DNA of 64,000 bases from Streptomyces sp. XD-27 (GCF_030553055.1 NZ_CP130713.1:62001-126000), one strand, 5' to 3'. Numbered from the stretch's first letter, positions 8,532 to 17,587 are shown. The notes: generated from the letters alone by a model not told the origin. Made by a program: numbers and translations.

Positions 8532-9219
8532 GCACCGCCCCCCGGTCATCGTCGTCAGGTCCTGCGTCGATGCGGTAGCCGACCCCGGGCACGGTGGCGA
8601 TCAGCCAGGGCTCACCGAGGCGTTTGCGCAGGGCCGATACCGTGATGCGCACGGCGTTGGTGAACGGATCGGCGTTCTCATCCCACGCTCGCTCAAGCAG
8701 CTCCTCCGCGCTGACGGCACCGCCCTCAGCGGCGACGAGGACCTCAAGGACGGCGAACTGCTTCCTGGTCAGCGCAATGTAGCGGCCCTCGCGGTAGACC
8801 TCGCGGCGGAACGGATCCACACGCAAGCCCGCGATCTCCCGCACAGGCGGCCTGCTGTGGGCCCGCCTGCGGTTGAGTGCTCGGAGCCTGAGTACGAGTT
8901 CCCGAAGTTCGAAGGGCTTGGTGAGGTAGTCATCCGCACCGATCTCGAACCCGGAGGCCTTGTCGTCGAGCCGGTCGGCGGCGGTCAGCATGAGAATCGG
9001 CATGCCGCTGCCGGAGGCGACGATGTGTTTGGTGATTTCGTCACCGGTGGGTCCTGGGATGTCCCGGTCGAGGACGGCGATGTCGTAAGCATTGGTACTC
9101 AGCATCTCCAGAGCGGTATCACCGTCCCCGGCGATGTCAGCCGCGATCGCTTCCAGGCGCAGCCCATCGCGGATGGCCTCTGCCATGTAGGGCTCGTCTT
9201 CGACGACTAATACACGCAT
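8524..9219 (-). CDS. vanR: VanR, OmpR-family response regulator
   Basis: VanR activates the van promoters when phosphorylated. It has 231 residues. The receiver domain includes VVEDEP near the N-terminus, Asp51 (VLDRDIPG) as phosphorylation site and the conserved Lys in DYLTKPFELRE. The C-terminal winged helix of OmpR/PhoB type ends near VPGVGYRID. The ATG at 9219 opens with MRVLVVEDE. It is divergent from vanY, sharing the 86-base gap that holds copy C of the promoter module, so autoregulation is possible. vanS follows with overlap. Confidence 0.95.
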   Translation of the reverse strand: MRVLVVEDEPYMAEAIRDGLRLEAIAADIAGDGDTALEMLSTNAYDIAVLDRDIPGPTGDEITKHIVASGSGMPILMLTAADRLDDKASGFEIGADDYLTKPFELRELVLRLRALNRRRAHSRPPVREIAGLRVDPFRREVYREGRYIALTRKQFAVLEVLVAAEGGAVSAEELLERAWDENADPFTNAVRITVSALRKRLGEPWLIATVPGVGYRIDAGPDDDDRGAVRG

Positions 9220-9238
9220 AGCCTGATGTTACGAGCCG

Positions 9239-9305
9239 GTGCATATCGTCGGTATATGGAAAACCGGATACGGGCTGGCAACATCGTGCCCCCTTGACTG
9301 GAGGC
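9239..9305 (+). promoter_or_regulatory. van promoter module, copy C (before vanY)
   Basis: This is the third and most divergent copy. It has GTGCATATCGTCGG, a half-conserved inverted repeat (TATAT 9253-9257 / ATACG 9268-9272, 10-base spacer), GGCTGGCAACATC, and TTGACTGGAGGC directly before ATG 9306. The left arm has drifted from CGTAT, so VanR binding may be weaker. The GGAGG ends only one base before the ATG, which is too close for a normal ribosome site. Confidence 0.72.
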
Positions 9306-9857
9306 ATGAACGAGCCACACGTTATCCCACCTCGGCCCCGTGATCGGCTGTTCGCCGTACTTGCGGTGGTGCTCGCCGTACTCCTGCTCCCCGTGGCGTT
9401 CGTCCGCGACCCCGGCCGCGCCCGTGAACTGGCCTGTGGCTGGGCTCTGGGGATCCGCTTTCCCGCCGAGGATCTCAGCGGGCTCACCGACGGTGCCAGG
9501 GCGGCGTTCACCGCCGCACGCGCTGAGGCGCTCTGGCGTCACGGGCAGCTCCTCGGCCTGACGTCGGGGTACCGCGACCCCCTCGTCCAGCAGCGGCTGT
9601 TCGACGAGGAGGTGCGCCGCGTCGGCTCACCGGCCGCGGCCCGGATGTTCGTGCTGCCACCGGCGGAATCCCGGCACGTCAGGGGCACCGCGCTGGATGT
9701 GCGCCCGTTCGAAGGCGCGCGCTGGCTCGAGGAACACGGTGCCCGCTACGACCTCTACCGCATCTACGACAACGAGTGGTGGCACTTCGAGTACCGGCCG
9801 GAGGCCGACCTGCCACCGAGGACCCAGGAGATCCGCGATGCTCTGCAAGTTCGTTGA
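9306..9857 (+). CDS. vanY: VanY-type membrane-anchored D,D-carboxypeptidase
   Basis: This zinc carboxypeptidase of the VanY/peptidase M15 family removes the last D-Ala (or D-Lac) from precursors that escape VanX. It has 183 residues. One N-terminal membrane anchor (about residues 14-33) places the domain outside the membrane. SRHVRGTALD holds His124 and Asp131, and NEWWH holds Glu157 and His160, which completes the zinc site. ATG 9306 is chosen because it sits at the same place in the promoter module as the vanH start; the TTG at 9294 is four codons longer. The end overlaps the next broken gene. It may give inducible auxiliary resistance. Confidence 0.88.
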   Translation: MNEPHVIPPRPRDRLFAVLAVVLAVLLLPVAFVRDPGRARELACGWALGIRFPAEDLSGLTDGARAAFTAARAEALWRHGQLLGLTSGYRDPLVQQRLFDEEVRRVGSPAAARMFVLPPAESRHVRGTALDVRPFEGARWLEEHGARYDLYRIYDNEWWHFEYRPEADLPPRTQEIRDALQVR

Positions 9858-10440
9858 CGAGGGGCAGCATGCCGGGCGCCTGGAAGCGCGTCTCCAGGCC
9901 GCGAGGCGACGTACCTTCGTCGGACGAAAGGAAGAGCTGGCCGTCTTCGAGGAGGCGCTGGGCACCGGGGCCCGGGTGCTGTTCGTCCATGGCCCCGGCG
10001 GTGTCGGCAAGTCGGCGCTGCTGGAACGCTTCGCCCAGCGGGCCGCGGAAGCGGATCGCAACGTACTGATGCTGGACGGGCGGGTTCTCCAGGAGTCTCC
10101 CGCAGCCTTCGTAGCCGAGGCCGGGGCGGTGCTCGCCGACGAGCGCGCCGTGCTGCTGATCGACACCTTCGAGCAGGTGCGGGGCCTGGAGAGCTGGCTG
10201 CGCGAGCAGTTCCTGCCGGTGCTGCCGACTGGCGCGCTGGTGGTGATAGCCGGTCGCATACCTTCGGACATGATGTGGCAGGCAGACCCGGGCTAGGCCG
10301 GCCTGGTGCAGATCACCGAGCTGGGCGAGCTGGGGCGCATGGACGCCGCCGCCCTGCTGGACTCCCGCGGTGTGGCCGGTGCGCTGCATGAGCCGCTGCT
10401 CGCCTTCGCCGGCGGGCGCCCGCTTGCCAGTCGCTCGGTG
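9838..10440 (+). pseudogene. AAA/NB-ARC-type ATPase, broken by an in-frame amber codon
   Basis: ATG 9838 has CAGGAG seven bases before it and lies inside the end of vanY. The first 152 codons give an ATPase start: RTFVGRKEEL, Walker A (GPGGVGKSALL) and LLIDTFEQ as Walker B. A TAG at 10294-10296 interrupts it at DPG*AGL, where relatives have Trp (TGG). The same frame then continues with QITELGELGRMDAAALLDSRGV, in which the last block is the usual continuation of this ATPase. Homology ends near 10440 at a junction with MurF-like sequence. It looks like the N-terminal part of a LuxR/STAND-type regulator, now dead. Confidence 0.75.
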
Positions 10441-10492
10441 CCGCGGCACCTGCCGGCGAGGGTGGCGCCATCAGGACCGCGGCGGCGGTCGG

Positions 10493-10965
10493 TTGGCCGG
10501 GCCCGAGTCGCGCTCGATCTCATCGGGGAGCACCAGGTGGCCAACGTTGGAGCTGTCCATTGACGAGATCGCCGCCGGGCTGAACGCGGCTCAGCGCCGC
10601 TCATCAGGCCGCTTCGAGACCATCGATCGGCCCGACTGCGTCACCATCTACAACGCGAACCCCGAATCCATGCGAGCTGGGCTGCACGCGTTCAGGGCAC
10701 TGGCCAGCTCCCGCCGCACTATCGCGGTACGGGCAGCAGGCCGACGTCGCGGTCCCTGCACGAGCAAGTGGGTCGACTGGTGGCCGAACTCGGCATCAAC
10801 GTGCTGATCGCAGTCGGCGAAGGCGATCCACGGGCCATGGCACAGGAGGCGTCCAACGCGGAGGTCGCGGTACACACGGTCGAGGACGTGGCCGGGGCTG
10901 TCAGGGTGGCCACCGAGCTGATCGCGCCGGGAGACGCGGTGTTCGTCAAGGCTTCCAGCGAGTAG
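10493..10965 (+). pseudogene. Decayed C-terminal half of a second MurF
   Basis: Pieces of MurF appear in order but in shifting frames. VALDLIGEHQVANVGAV comes from about 10502, EIAAGLNAAQ and NANPESMRAGL from about 10565, and SLHEQVGRLVAELGINVL plus APGDAVFVKASSE from about 10751 to the TAG at 10965. The central DxYNANPES box is recognisable. At least two frameshifts and the loss of the ATP-binding half make it non-functional. It is a different paralogue from the intact murF at 5879 (different wording at every motif), so it is a relic of another cell-wall gene rather than a copy. Confidence 0.75.
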
Positions 10966-11040
10966 GGGCTGGGCGCCTGCGCGCCTGAGCTGGCCGCATG
11001 TTGAGAGGTGCCGCCTGCGGCAGAACGCCGCCGAACGCGA

Positions 11041-12006
11041 TCATTCTGCGGCCAAACTGGTCACCCGGTTCTCCAGGCAATCCGCGAATCCAGTCCAGAC
11101 CCGAGCGTGCTCTCTGGCGAACTCGGCGACCACGCTGTACAAATGCGGCGGGATGCGATGCAAGATCCTTTCCCACTGCTGCCCGTCGATAGAGTGCATG
11201 ATGAGCATTCGCAACAGGATTCGGCCAGTCTCGCTCAGCCGCAACGCCGGATCGGCCTTGAGGCGCTCCAGCATCGCGAGACGATCTCGACCCACAGTGC
11301 GGCCGAAGTCCGGCTCCGTGCGATGCAGTGGATGCGGCTCGGCCCGTAACCTCATGCTCCTGTCCCGGACCGGGCTCTCACCACGCTCCAGCCGACCTCG
11401 CACATCCCGGACCGTCTCCGGGGAGATGCCGACCTGCTTGGCGACCTGCCGGAGCGACAGGCATGGATCACTGCGGATGAGCTCGGCAGCGAGTCTCCTC
11501 CGCCCCGAACCGTCGGCTGGACGGATGCGCCCATCCCGCCCGATCCTTGCCTCGGTTCCGCTGTCTCCGCTGCGCCTGCGCAGGTCGGCCACCGTGCCGG
11601 CAGAGAGGCCGGTCGCCGAGGCCACCCGCCGATCGGACCACTGCGGATGCGTCCCGATGATGTGGACGGCCGCACGCTTGCGATCAGCGAGCGAGAGCGG
11701 CAAACCATGCCGTATGTTCGCCTCGACGGCTAGGACGAAGGCGTCCGATTCAGTGCCATCGACGAACCTTGCCACGATTTTTGTATCGCCTCTGAGTCGC
11801 GCCGCCTTCAACCGGTGCAGGCCATCAACCACCCGCATCGTTGGTCGGTGAACGAGAATAGGCGGAAGCTTTCCCTCTACCGCTAACAGTGTCTCGACGT
11901 GCTCCGGATCCTCACCTGAGGTTCGAGGCGAGGATACGGAAGACAGCCGGGACAACTCGATTTCGACGACAGGGAGAGCGACTATGTTAACGCTCGTCGG
12001 ATCCAC
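11041..12006 (-). CDS. ParB/Srx-like DNA-binding regulator
   Basis: The 321-residue protein has an N-terminal ParB-like nuclease fold: a GKLPPILVHRPTMRVVDGLHRLKAA block near residues 45-75, whose GxHR-type motif is diagnostic, and VEANIRHGLPLS. Two helix-turn-helix-like regions follow (about 125-145, WSDRRVASATGLSAGTV; about 185-205, SLRQVAKQVGISPETVRDV). The C-terminal third is helical. Proteins of this layout are found as transcriptional regulators in actinomycete secondary-metabolite clusters rather than in chromosome partition. No parA is nearby. The start ATG at 12006 is the first in frame. Base composition is slightly less GC-biased than its neighbours. Confidence 0.8.
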   Translation of the reverse strand: MDPTSVNIVALPVVEIELSRLSSVSSPRTSGEDPEHVETLLAVEGKLPPILVHRPTMRVVDGLHRLKAARLRGDTKIVARFVDGTESDAFVLAVEANIRHGLPLSLADRKRAAVHIIGTHPQWSDRRVASATGLSAGTVADLRRRSGDSGTEARIGRDGRIRPADGSGRRRLAAELIRSDPCLSLRQVAKQVGISPETVRDVRGRLERGESPVRDRSMRLRAEPHPLHRTEPDFGRTVGRDRLAMLERLKADPALRLSETGRILLRMLIMHSIDGQQWERILHRIPPHLYSVVAEFAREHARVWTGFADCLENRVTSLAAE

Positions 12007-12629
12007 CTAAACTCTCCCATTCGAATCTCTTCTTCTTCAACGTTGCGGTGTGGTACAGAACTCATCGTTGCCACTACTTACCTGATCGGTGTTGAAGGTG
12101 CAGGCTCAAAATTTTCTCCGCGAAGGAAAACCGGGGCGGCATCGAAGGCCCATGAAGGGGCGCCGCCCACGAGACTTACGTCATCTCAGCCTCCTGATGG
12201 AGAGGGGCGCGGCGGCGCGTGATGGCATGGGAGGCAGGGCCGTGTCGGCGAACCTTGTATGGCAGCGCCGCCGTGCAGCCGTCCGCACGTCTTGGCGCCA
12301 AGGTAATTCGCACCATCGATGCGTTCACTGCGAGGTGCTCGATGAGCCGCAGCGCAGTTTGGCCACCCCAGCCCCCTCAGCCAGACAAGCAATCGACAGT
12401 GCATCGTAATGTCTGGTGCACCGTGTTCCGACACGTCGGGGCTCCCGCATCCTGCGCACGGTGTGGCAACGAGTGCAATACACAGGTTGTGCAGCCCGAG
12501 ACACCCCCGGACGCTACAGAGCGGACGACACACCGTCAAGTCATCCGCTGAAAAAGACAGCTCGTATCGTGTCAGGTGCTATGGCCGCTCTGTTGCAGCG
12601 GTGGCCACGTCCGCATGCTGTCAATCCCC
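12007..12629. other. Intergenic stretch upstream of the ParB-like gene
   Basis: No supported gene. Short frames on both strands (for example 12219-12551 on plus) have no recognisable motif. The first 100 bases, upstream of the ParB-like gene, are AT-richer than the surroundings and probably hold its promoter. Confidence 0.5.
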
Positions 12630-12646
12630 TTGATTTGGAGTCCTTC

Positions 12647-13437
12647 CTATGCAGCCAGCCCCATCGTGGGGTTGGCCAAGTACTCGTGCTCGTAGTCGAT
12701 CGGACTCTTGAATCCGCACATGCTGTGCAGCCGCCGGGAGTTGTAGAAGCCGACGATCCAGGAGGCGATCTGGATGCGGGCCTCGGCCCGGGTGCTGAAA
12801 TGGTGGCGGTGGACGTACTCGACCCTGAGCACGCTGTTGAACGCCTCGCTGACCGCGTTGTCGAAGCAGGATCCGACCCGCAGTGCGGCGACCACCAGGT
12901 CCGCGTCATGATGCGCGCCTATGGCGTATCCGAGCAGGCGTCGGGAGTACAGGTCGATGACCGTGGCCAGGTAGAGCCGGCCCTCGTCCGTAGCGATCTC
13001 GGTCATATCACCGGCCCAGACGAGATCGGGTGCCGGGGCGGTGAAGTCCCGCCGCACACGGTCGGGTGCCGCTGCCCGTTTCCCCGGGCGAGTCAGGCCG
13101 CGGCGCCGCCGCACCACCCGGGCCACCAGGCCCAGTTCCGCCATCACCTGCGCGACCGTGTTGACCGACACCCTCCACTCCGCCCGGACCAGCTCGACGA
13201 AGACCCTCGGCGACCCGTAGGTGCCACCTGACGTCTCGAAGATCCGCCGGATCTCCTCCTCAGCCGACGACGGCGGGTTTCCCGAACGGTCGGGGACCTG
13301 TCGCGCCACTTGTAGAACCATGACTCACTCACGCCCAGTGCGCGGCAGGAGACGATGTGCGGGATGCCGTACCTGGTCCTGTTGCCGCCGATCACCCCGA
13401 CCACCGCGGCCGGGTCCGCCACAGCTGCTTCACCCAC
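12647..13437 (-). pseudogene. IS3 orfB (DDE transposase) with frameshift and catalytic deletion
   Basis: The N-terminal piece (about 13300-13430: VSESWFYKWRDR) is in a different frame from the rest (SAEEEIRRIFETSGGTYGSPR onward to 12647), so there is a frameshift near 13280. The integrase core shows WAGDMTEI with the first catalytic Asp. VVAALR then runs directly into VGSCFDNAVSEAFNS. The usual segment between them, with the second catalytic Asp (HSDRGSQYTS), is absent. The Glu (AFNS/E) region and C-terminal YNSRRLHS are present. The protein cannot be active. Confidence 0.8.
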
Positions 13438-13732
13438 AGGACCATGCAGCGTTTGAGCACATCACGCTCCATCTCCAGCTCCCGGATGCGCTTGGTCTTG
13501 TGCGCATCCTGCCGCCGCAGCCGCTCCAGCTCCTCGCGCTCCGAACCGCTGAGTCGGCCTGACCCTGCAGGGCTGCCCCCGTCCTCTTCGACCGCGAGAT
13601 CCAGCTGGCCAGCGTCGTCTCGTTGATCCCCAGGTCCTTTGCTACCTCGGCGACCGGTCTCCCGGTCTCTGCCACGATCCGGAGCGCGCCCTCACGGAAC
13701 TCGGGTTCGAACTTCCGCCGCTTCTCCGCCAT
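13430..13732 (-). pseudogene. IS3 orfA, frameshifted
   Basis: The start MAEKRRKFEPEFREGALRIV and the helix-turn-helix VAEVAKDLGINETTLASWISR are normal for IS3 orfA. After about residue 45 the frame turns to Arg/Gly-rich sequence, while the expected leucine-zipper region (ERLRRQDAHKTKRIRELEMERDVLKR) is read in another frame between about 13440 and 13545. One indel near 13565 explains this. Confidence 0.7.
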
Positions 13733-13839
13733 GATCCTCAACTACCCCTCTGGTCATGGACTCCACGCTACGAGGGGAAGGGCAATGCTGCTGATTAGTT
13801 TGCTCCCTTTATGAACGACCCGTCCCTTACAGTGACCTC

Positions 13840-15192
13840 TTGGAGCGTGATATTTTGGCCTCCCGCACGCCTACTGGACGACCCTGGCTGTCCCCTGCCT
13901 ACAAGGCGGGACTCGCCGGTCTGGTGGGAACCACGGTCGAGTGGTACGACTTCTTCGTCTTCTCCACCGCATCCAGCCTGGTCTTCCCAAAGTTGTTCTT
14001 TCCAGGAGCGGAGCAGGCCACCGGTCTGCTGGCATCGTTCGCGACGTTCTGGGTTGGCTTTCTGGGCCGCCCTGTTGGTGCAGCACTATTCGGCCATTTC
14101 GGGGACCGGCTTGGACGAAAACGCAGTCTGGTGGCGACACTTGTCCTGATGGGGGTGGCTACCACAGGCATCGGACTGCTGCCTCGTTACGAGGAGGCCG
14201 GGATCACCGCTCCAGTGCTGCTGTGCATCCTGCGGCTTGTCCAAGGGATTGCAGTGGGCGGCGAATGGGGCGGTGCGGTGCTGCTGGCCGGTGAGCATGC
14301 GCCGCAGGGACGCCGGGTGATCCTGACGGCCATGGTGCAGCAAGGGACCCCGCTGGCCTCAATTCTGACCAGCGCGGTCTTCCTCCCGTTCTCGCGACTG
14401 GGCGATGGCGAGTTCCTGGCCTGGGGTTGGCGGGTCCCCTTCCTGCTCTCCATCGTCCTCATGGCCGTCGGCCTGGTCATACGGCTGAAGGTGCCCGAAT
14501 CCCCGGAGTTCGAGAGATTGTCGGCGCAGGAGCGGGTGGCGGCCGCCCCGGTGCGCGACACCTTGCAGCGGCATTTCCCGAAGATAGCAATGTGCGTCGG
14601 GGCTTGCGCCGTCCCGGTTGCCGGAACGTATCTGGCCGGCACCTTCGCGCTCTCCTGGGCGACCCTGCACATCGGCTTTCCCCGGGAGATGGTGCTGGGC
14701 GTGGTGCTATGCGCGGCTGTCGCCCGATTCCTGGTCCAGCCCGTCGCTGCGATAGCCGCGCAACGCTTGGGGGTTGCACGGATCTGTGCCCTGGGGCTGG
14801 CTCTGTACTTGCTCGCGGTTCCGCTCACCGTCCTAGCCTTGGGGAGCGGTTCGCTGGTTCGGATCGCGCTGGGGGTGTGTGCGCTGGAGTCCGCCAGCGC
14901 CGTGGTCTACGCAGTGGTCGCCGCCCTGCTCGTCGATGCCTTCCCGGCCCAGGTGCGCTACACCGCGATCTCCTTAGCCCAGCAGTTGGCCGGTGTGGTG
15001 TTCGGGGGCACGGCGCCGGCCCTGGCCCAGGCCCTGGTCGCGGCGGGGCACGGCTCGCTATGGCTGGTGGCGCTCTACCAAGCGTTTCTGGCCGTCCTGT
15101 CAGCCTCCTGCCTGCTGGCTCTGACGTCTGCCCACACCACTACCACGGCGGCCGCACACCCCCGCCGGGAGGTGACCAATGCGCCAGAGTAG
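13840..15192 (+). CDS. MFS transporter of the metabolite:H+ symporter (MHS) type
   Basis: The 450-residue membrane protein has about twelve hydrophobic segments. GTTVEWYDFF near residue 30 is the N-terminal hallmark of the MHS/ProP branch. GHFGDRLGRKRSL is the loop 2-3 motif, and LRLVQGIAVGGEWGGA is the TM4/5 motif of the same branch. Such proteins import organic acids, betaines or aromatic acids with protons; the substrate is not predictable. The start is given as TTG 13840. The context is poor and a second TTG at 13855 is possible. It ends in a Thr/Ala-rich tail. No operon partner is visible: the IS3 remnant is upstream and the XRE-ImmA gene starts about 105 bases later. Confidence 0.85.
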   Translation: MERDILASRTPTGRPWLSPAYKAGLAGLVGTTVEWYDFFVFSTASSLVFPKLFFPGAEQATGLLASFATFWVGFLGRPVGAALFGHFGDRLGRKRSLVATLVLMGVATTGIGLLPRYEEAGITAPVLLCILRLVQGIAVGGEWGGAVLLAGEHAPQGRRVILTAMVQQGTPLASILTSAVFLPFSRLGDGEFLAWGWRVPFLLSIVLMAVGLVIRLKVPESPEFERLSAQERVAAAPVRDTLQRHFPKIAMCVGACAVPVAGTYLAGTFALSWATLHIGFPREMVLGVVLCAAVARFLVQPVAAIAAQRLGVARICALGLALYLLAVPLTVLALGSGSLVRIALGVCALESASAVVYAVVAALLVDAFPAQVRYTAISLAQQLAGVVFGGTAPALAQALVAAGHGSLWLVALYQAFLAVLSASCLLALTSAHTTTTAAAHPRREVTNAPE

Positions 15193-15297
15193 TTCCCTTG
15201 GGGCAACGTCATTGGACTGACTAGACTTTCTCCCTCCTGACAGACGCCGGGTTGGCTCCTGCCTCCGTTGGGAGACCTCTGCTGGGAAGGGCAAGAG

Positions 15298-16419
15298 ATG
15301 CGCAGTAACGAATCGGCACGCAGCAAGGAAGACCGTCCGCTGCTCCTGCAACTCGAGCAGCGCCTCAACAAGCTGATCGAGACACTCTATCCCGACAAAC
15401 GCACACGTCCCGGTTACGCACGGCTCGCCAAGGAAATCAGCGAGACGACCGGAGGCACCATCTCCGCCACCTACCTCTGGGAACTGGCCACCGGAAAGAA
15501 ACGCAACCTCACGCTGGAACAGCTGGACCTTCTAGCGCAGTTCTTCGGTGTACCACCCGAATATTTCCTCAACGAGGAGGTATCGGAACGGGTCAATGCC
15601 CAGCTAATGCTGGCCACCGCACTGCGCGACACCAAGATCCGCAGTCTGGCGCTGCGCGCCGAAGGACTCTCACCTGCCAGCCTGGACGCCCTACTCACTA
15701 TGGTCGACGAGGCTCGCAAACTGCAAAACCTCTCGGCGATGAACCACCCGAATCCCCCGCAGCCGGATCCCATGACTGAGGAAGCTTTCTCATCGGAATA
15801 CCCGGGTGGGCCGGTTCCATTGTTGCGCCACTGGCATACCGCCTCGCACGCGGCCCGAAAGCAACTAATCTTCTCTGCAGCAGGCTATTGGAGACGCATG
15901 CCGAAAAAGTACGCTCGATTACATCAGCGTTGTCAGTCGGTTCTGGACAAACTCAGTGTGCCACGCCCCTTTGCCATCGACGCTTTGTGCCAGGAACTGT
16001 CCGCCCAGCGGAGACGTCCGTTGCATCTGCATCCGCTGCCGCGACAGGCCGCCCGGAACAACATCTGCGGCATGTGGCTCGCCACCGAGACCGACGACCA
16101 CATCTTTTTCGAGCAGCGCACCAGCCGCGTGCACCAGGAGCACATCCTGCTGCACGAGATCGGGCACATGCTGTTTGACCACCGCGGCGCGGACCTGAGC
16201 CGCGGCGAGGCTGCTCAGGCCCTTCTCCCCGACCTGAGCCCGCAGTTGGTACAACGGCTGCTCGGCCGCACCAGTTACACCAACCGCCAGGAACAGGAAG
16301 CGGAGCTGCTTGCCAGTCTGCTGCGCATCCGCGCTTCACCGACCGCCGCCAGAACGCAGCACAGCGTGCTGGGCCGACTGGAAGCTGCGTTGGGGGCGCG
16401 TGCCGCAGATGAACGCTGA
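15298..16419 (+). CDS. XRE regulator fused to an ImmA/IrrE-type metalloprotease
   Basis: Residues 30-95 form an XRE-like helix-turn-helix (RLAKEISETTGGTISATYLWELATG, then LDLLAQFFGVPPEYF). Residues about 200-340 are an ImmA/IrrE-type domain with zinc motif HEIGH at 286-290 and ARLHQRCQSVLDKL at its start. In related Streptomyces loci these are two separate genes; here they are joined in one 373-residue frame by a Pro-rich linker (about 148-200). ImmA-like proteases cleave or sequester XRE repressors, so the fusion may be a self-controlled switch. ATG 15298 has GAAGG nine bases before it. It overlaps the next gene by 11 bases. Confidence 0.82.
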   Translation: MRSNESARSKEDRPLLLQLEQRLNKLIETLYPDKRTRPGYARLAKEISETTGGTISATYLWELATGKKRNLTLEQLDLLAQFFGVPPEYFLNEEVSERVNAQLMLATALRDTKIRSLALRAEGLSPASLDALLTMVDEARKLQNLSAMNHPNPPQPDPMTEEAFSSEYPGGPVPLLRHWHTASHAARKQLIFSAAGYWRRMPKKYARLHQRCQSVLDKLSVPRPFAIDALCQELSAQRRRPLHLHPLPRQAARNNICGMWLATETDDHIFFEQRTSRVHQEHILLHEIGHMLFDHRGADLSRGEAAQALLPDLSPQLVQRLLGRTSYTNRQEQEAELLASLLRIRASPTAARTQHSVLGRLEAALGARAADER

Positions 16420-17581
16420 AATATCCAGCTTACTAAACTGGTTCAACTACATCTGTGTGGGCTGCCTATGGCTCGTTCTGGCCCTACGCGCCTCCATCGC
16501 ACTACGCACCCCTGAGCAGCGCGGACTGTGGTTGGCCGTGGCTACCGCTGCGGTGGCCATGATGCTCACGCTCCCCGCCGCGACCCAGCTCGCTCTCCAG
16601 GCCACTGGAGGGGTCCATACCATTGCCCTGCCACGGAACCTGATCGGAGTGCTCGCGTCGGGTGCAGTGCTGTACTTCGTCTCGGCGGTCGTCGGCAGCC
16701 GCTTACGTCTGAGCGTGTGCTACGTGACGGGCCTGGCTATGGCCTCCCTGCTGGTCCTGGATTTCTTGGCCCCACCACACCAGGAACACGCCGTAACGGG
16801 CCACGGTGCGCCGACTCCTTCCACTGCCTATTGGCTCGTCTTAGTTCTGGTCCATCTCACCGCAGACATCTCATGCGTTACCCTGTGCCACCAGTACAGC
16901 AGACGCACGGCCAACCCCATCCTCAGAGCAAGCTTACGGACGTTTGGAATCGGCAACGCGCTCACCTTCCTATTCTGGTCCTGCCAGCTCATCAGCCTGC
17001 TATTCCACACCGATCGGCTGCTGCCGTACCTCCCGTACGTCATGGACTTGTACGGTCTGCTACGCGCGGTCGCCCTCCTGTTGCCCTCGCTCTGGGCCAT
17101 GCGGGGCGCCGCAACGGAGATCTGCACCATCTGGCACCTGTGGCCGCTGTGGCGCGACCTGGTACAGGCCGTGCCGCACATCGCGTTTCTCAAACCCCGC
17201 CACCGACTACTCGAGATCGTGTGGCCGCAGGCATCGTGGCAGCTGCTGGCCTACCGCAAAATCATCGAGACCCGGGATGCCATTCTCGTCCTCAACGACT
17301 ATGCGACCGCTGGTACGTGGGCTCGCGCGCGCCGCCATGTGGCCGCTGCGGGTGTCGCTCAGGCCAAAGCCGATGCGACAGTGCTCGCGTGTGTAATGAC
17401 AGGGGCACGCAGCGCCAAGCTCGCCGGCCTGCCTCAGCAGCAGTCCGTCGGCAGTCTCGTCAACTTCGGTAAAGGCGACCTCGATAACGAGAAGGCATTC
17501 CTCCTGGACATGGCGCGAGCTTACGCTTCGGCCCCAGCCAGGAACTTCGCGATCCATCCGAACACTTCCGACAGGAAGTGA
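16409..17581 (+). CDS. MAB_1171c-family putative membrane transporter
   Basis: This 390-residue membrane protein has about seven hydrophobic segments in the first 240 residues. A soluble C-terminal part of about 150 residues follows (RHRLLEIVWPQASWQLLAYRKIIETRDAILVLNDYA). This matches the protein usually annotated as MAB_1171c family, found downstream of XRE and ImmA genes in mycobacteria and streptomycetes. The function is unknown. ATG 16409 overlaps the XRE-ImmA stop by 11 bases, so the two are co-translated. The frame from 16310 is only an upstream extension inside the previous gene. The next start in the operon (17588) is truncated. Confidence 0.82.
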   Translation: MNAEISSLLNWFNYICVGCLWLVLALRASIALRTPEQRGLWLAVATAAVAMMLTLPAATQLALQATGGVHTIALPRNLIGVLASGAVLYFVSAVVGSRLRLSVCYVTGLAMASLLVLDFLAPPHQEHAVTGHGAPTPSTAYWLVLVLVHLTADISCVTLCHQYSRRTANPILRASLRTFGIGNALTFLFWSCQLISLLFHTDRLLPYLPYVMDLYGLLRAVALLLPSLWAMRGAATEICTIWHLWPLWRDLVQAVPHIAFLKPRHRLLEIVWPQASWQLLAYRKIIETRDAILVLNDYATAGTWARARRHVAAAGVAQAKADATVLACVMTGARSAKLAGLPQQQSVGSLVNFGKGDLDNEKAFLLDMARAYASAPARNFAIHPNTSDRK

Positions 17582-17587
17582 ATATTC

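Larger units (their letters stand above)
12630..13765 (-). mobile_element. Inactive IS3-family element (copy 1)
   Basis: The element holds orfA- and orfB-like reading frames on the minus strand. GGAGTCC occurs inward near both ends (about 12639 and 13755 as reverse complement), a plausible core of the terminal repeats. Both genes are broken (see the two pseudogene entries). A related but more decayed copy lies at 17627-18380. Confidence 0.7.

Noticed and set aside
11041..12006. Chromosome-partition ParB
   Set aside because: No ParA gene, no parS-like palindromes nearby; the layout is that of an antibiotic-cluster regulator instead.
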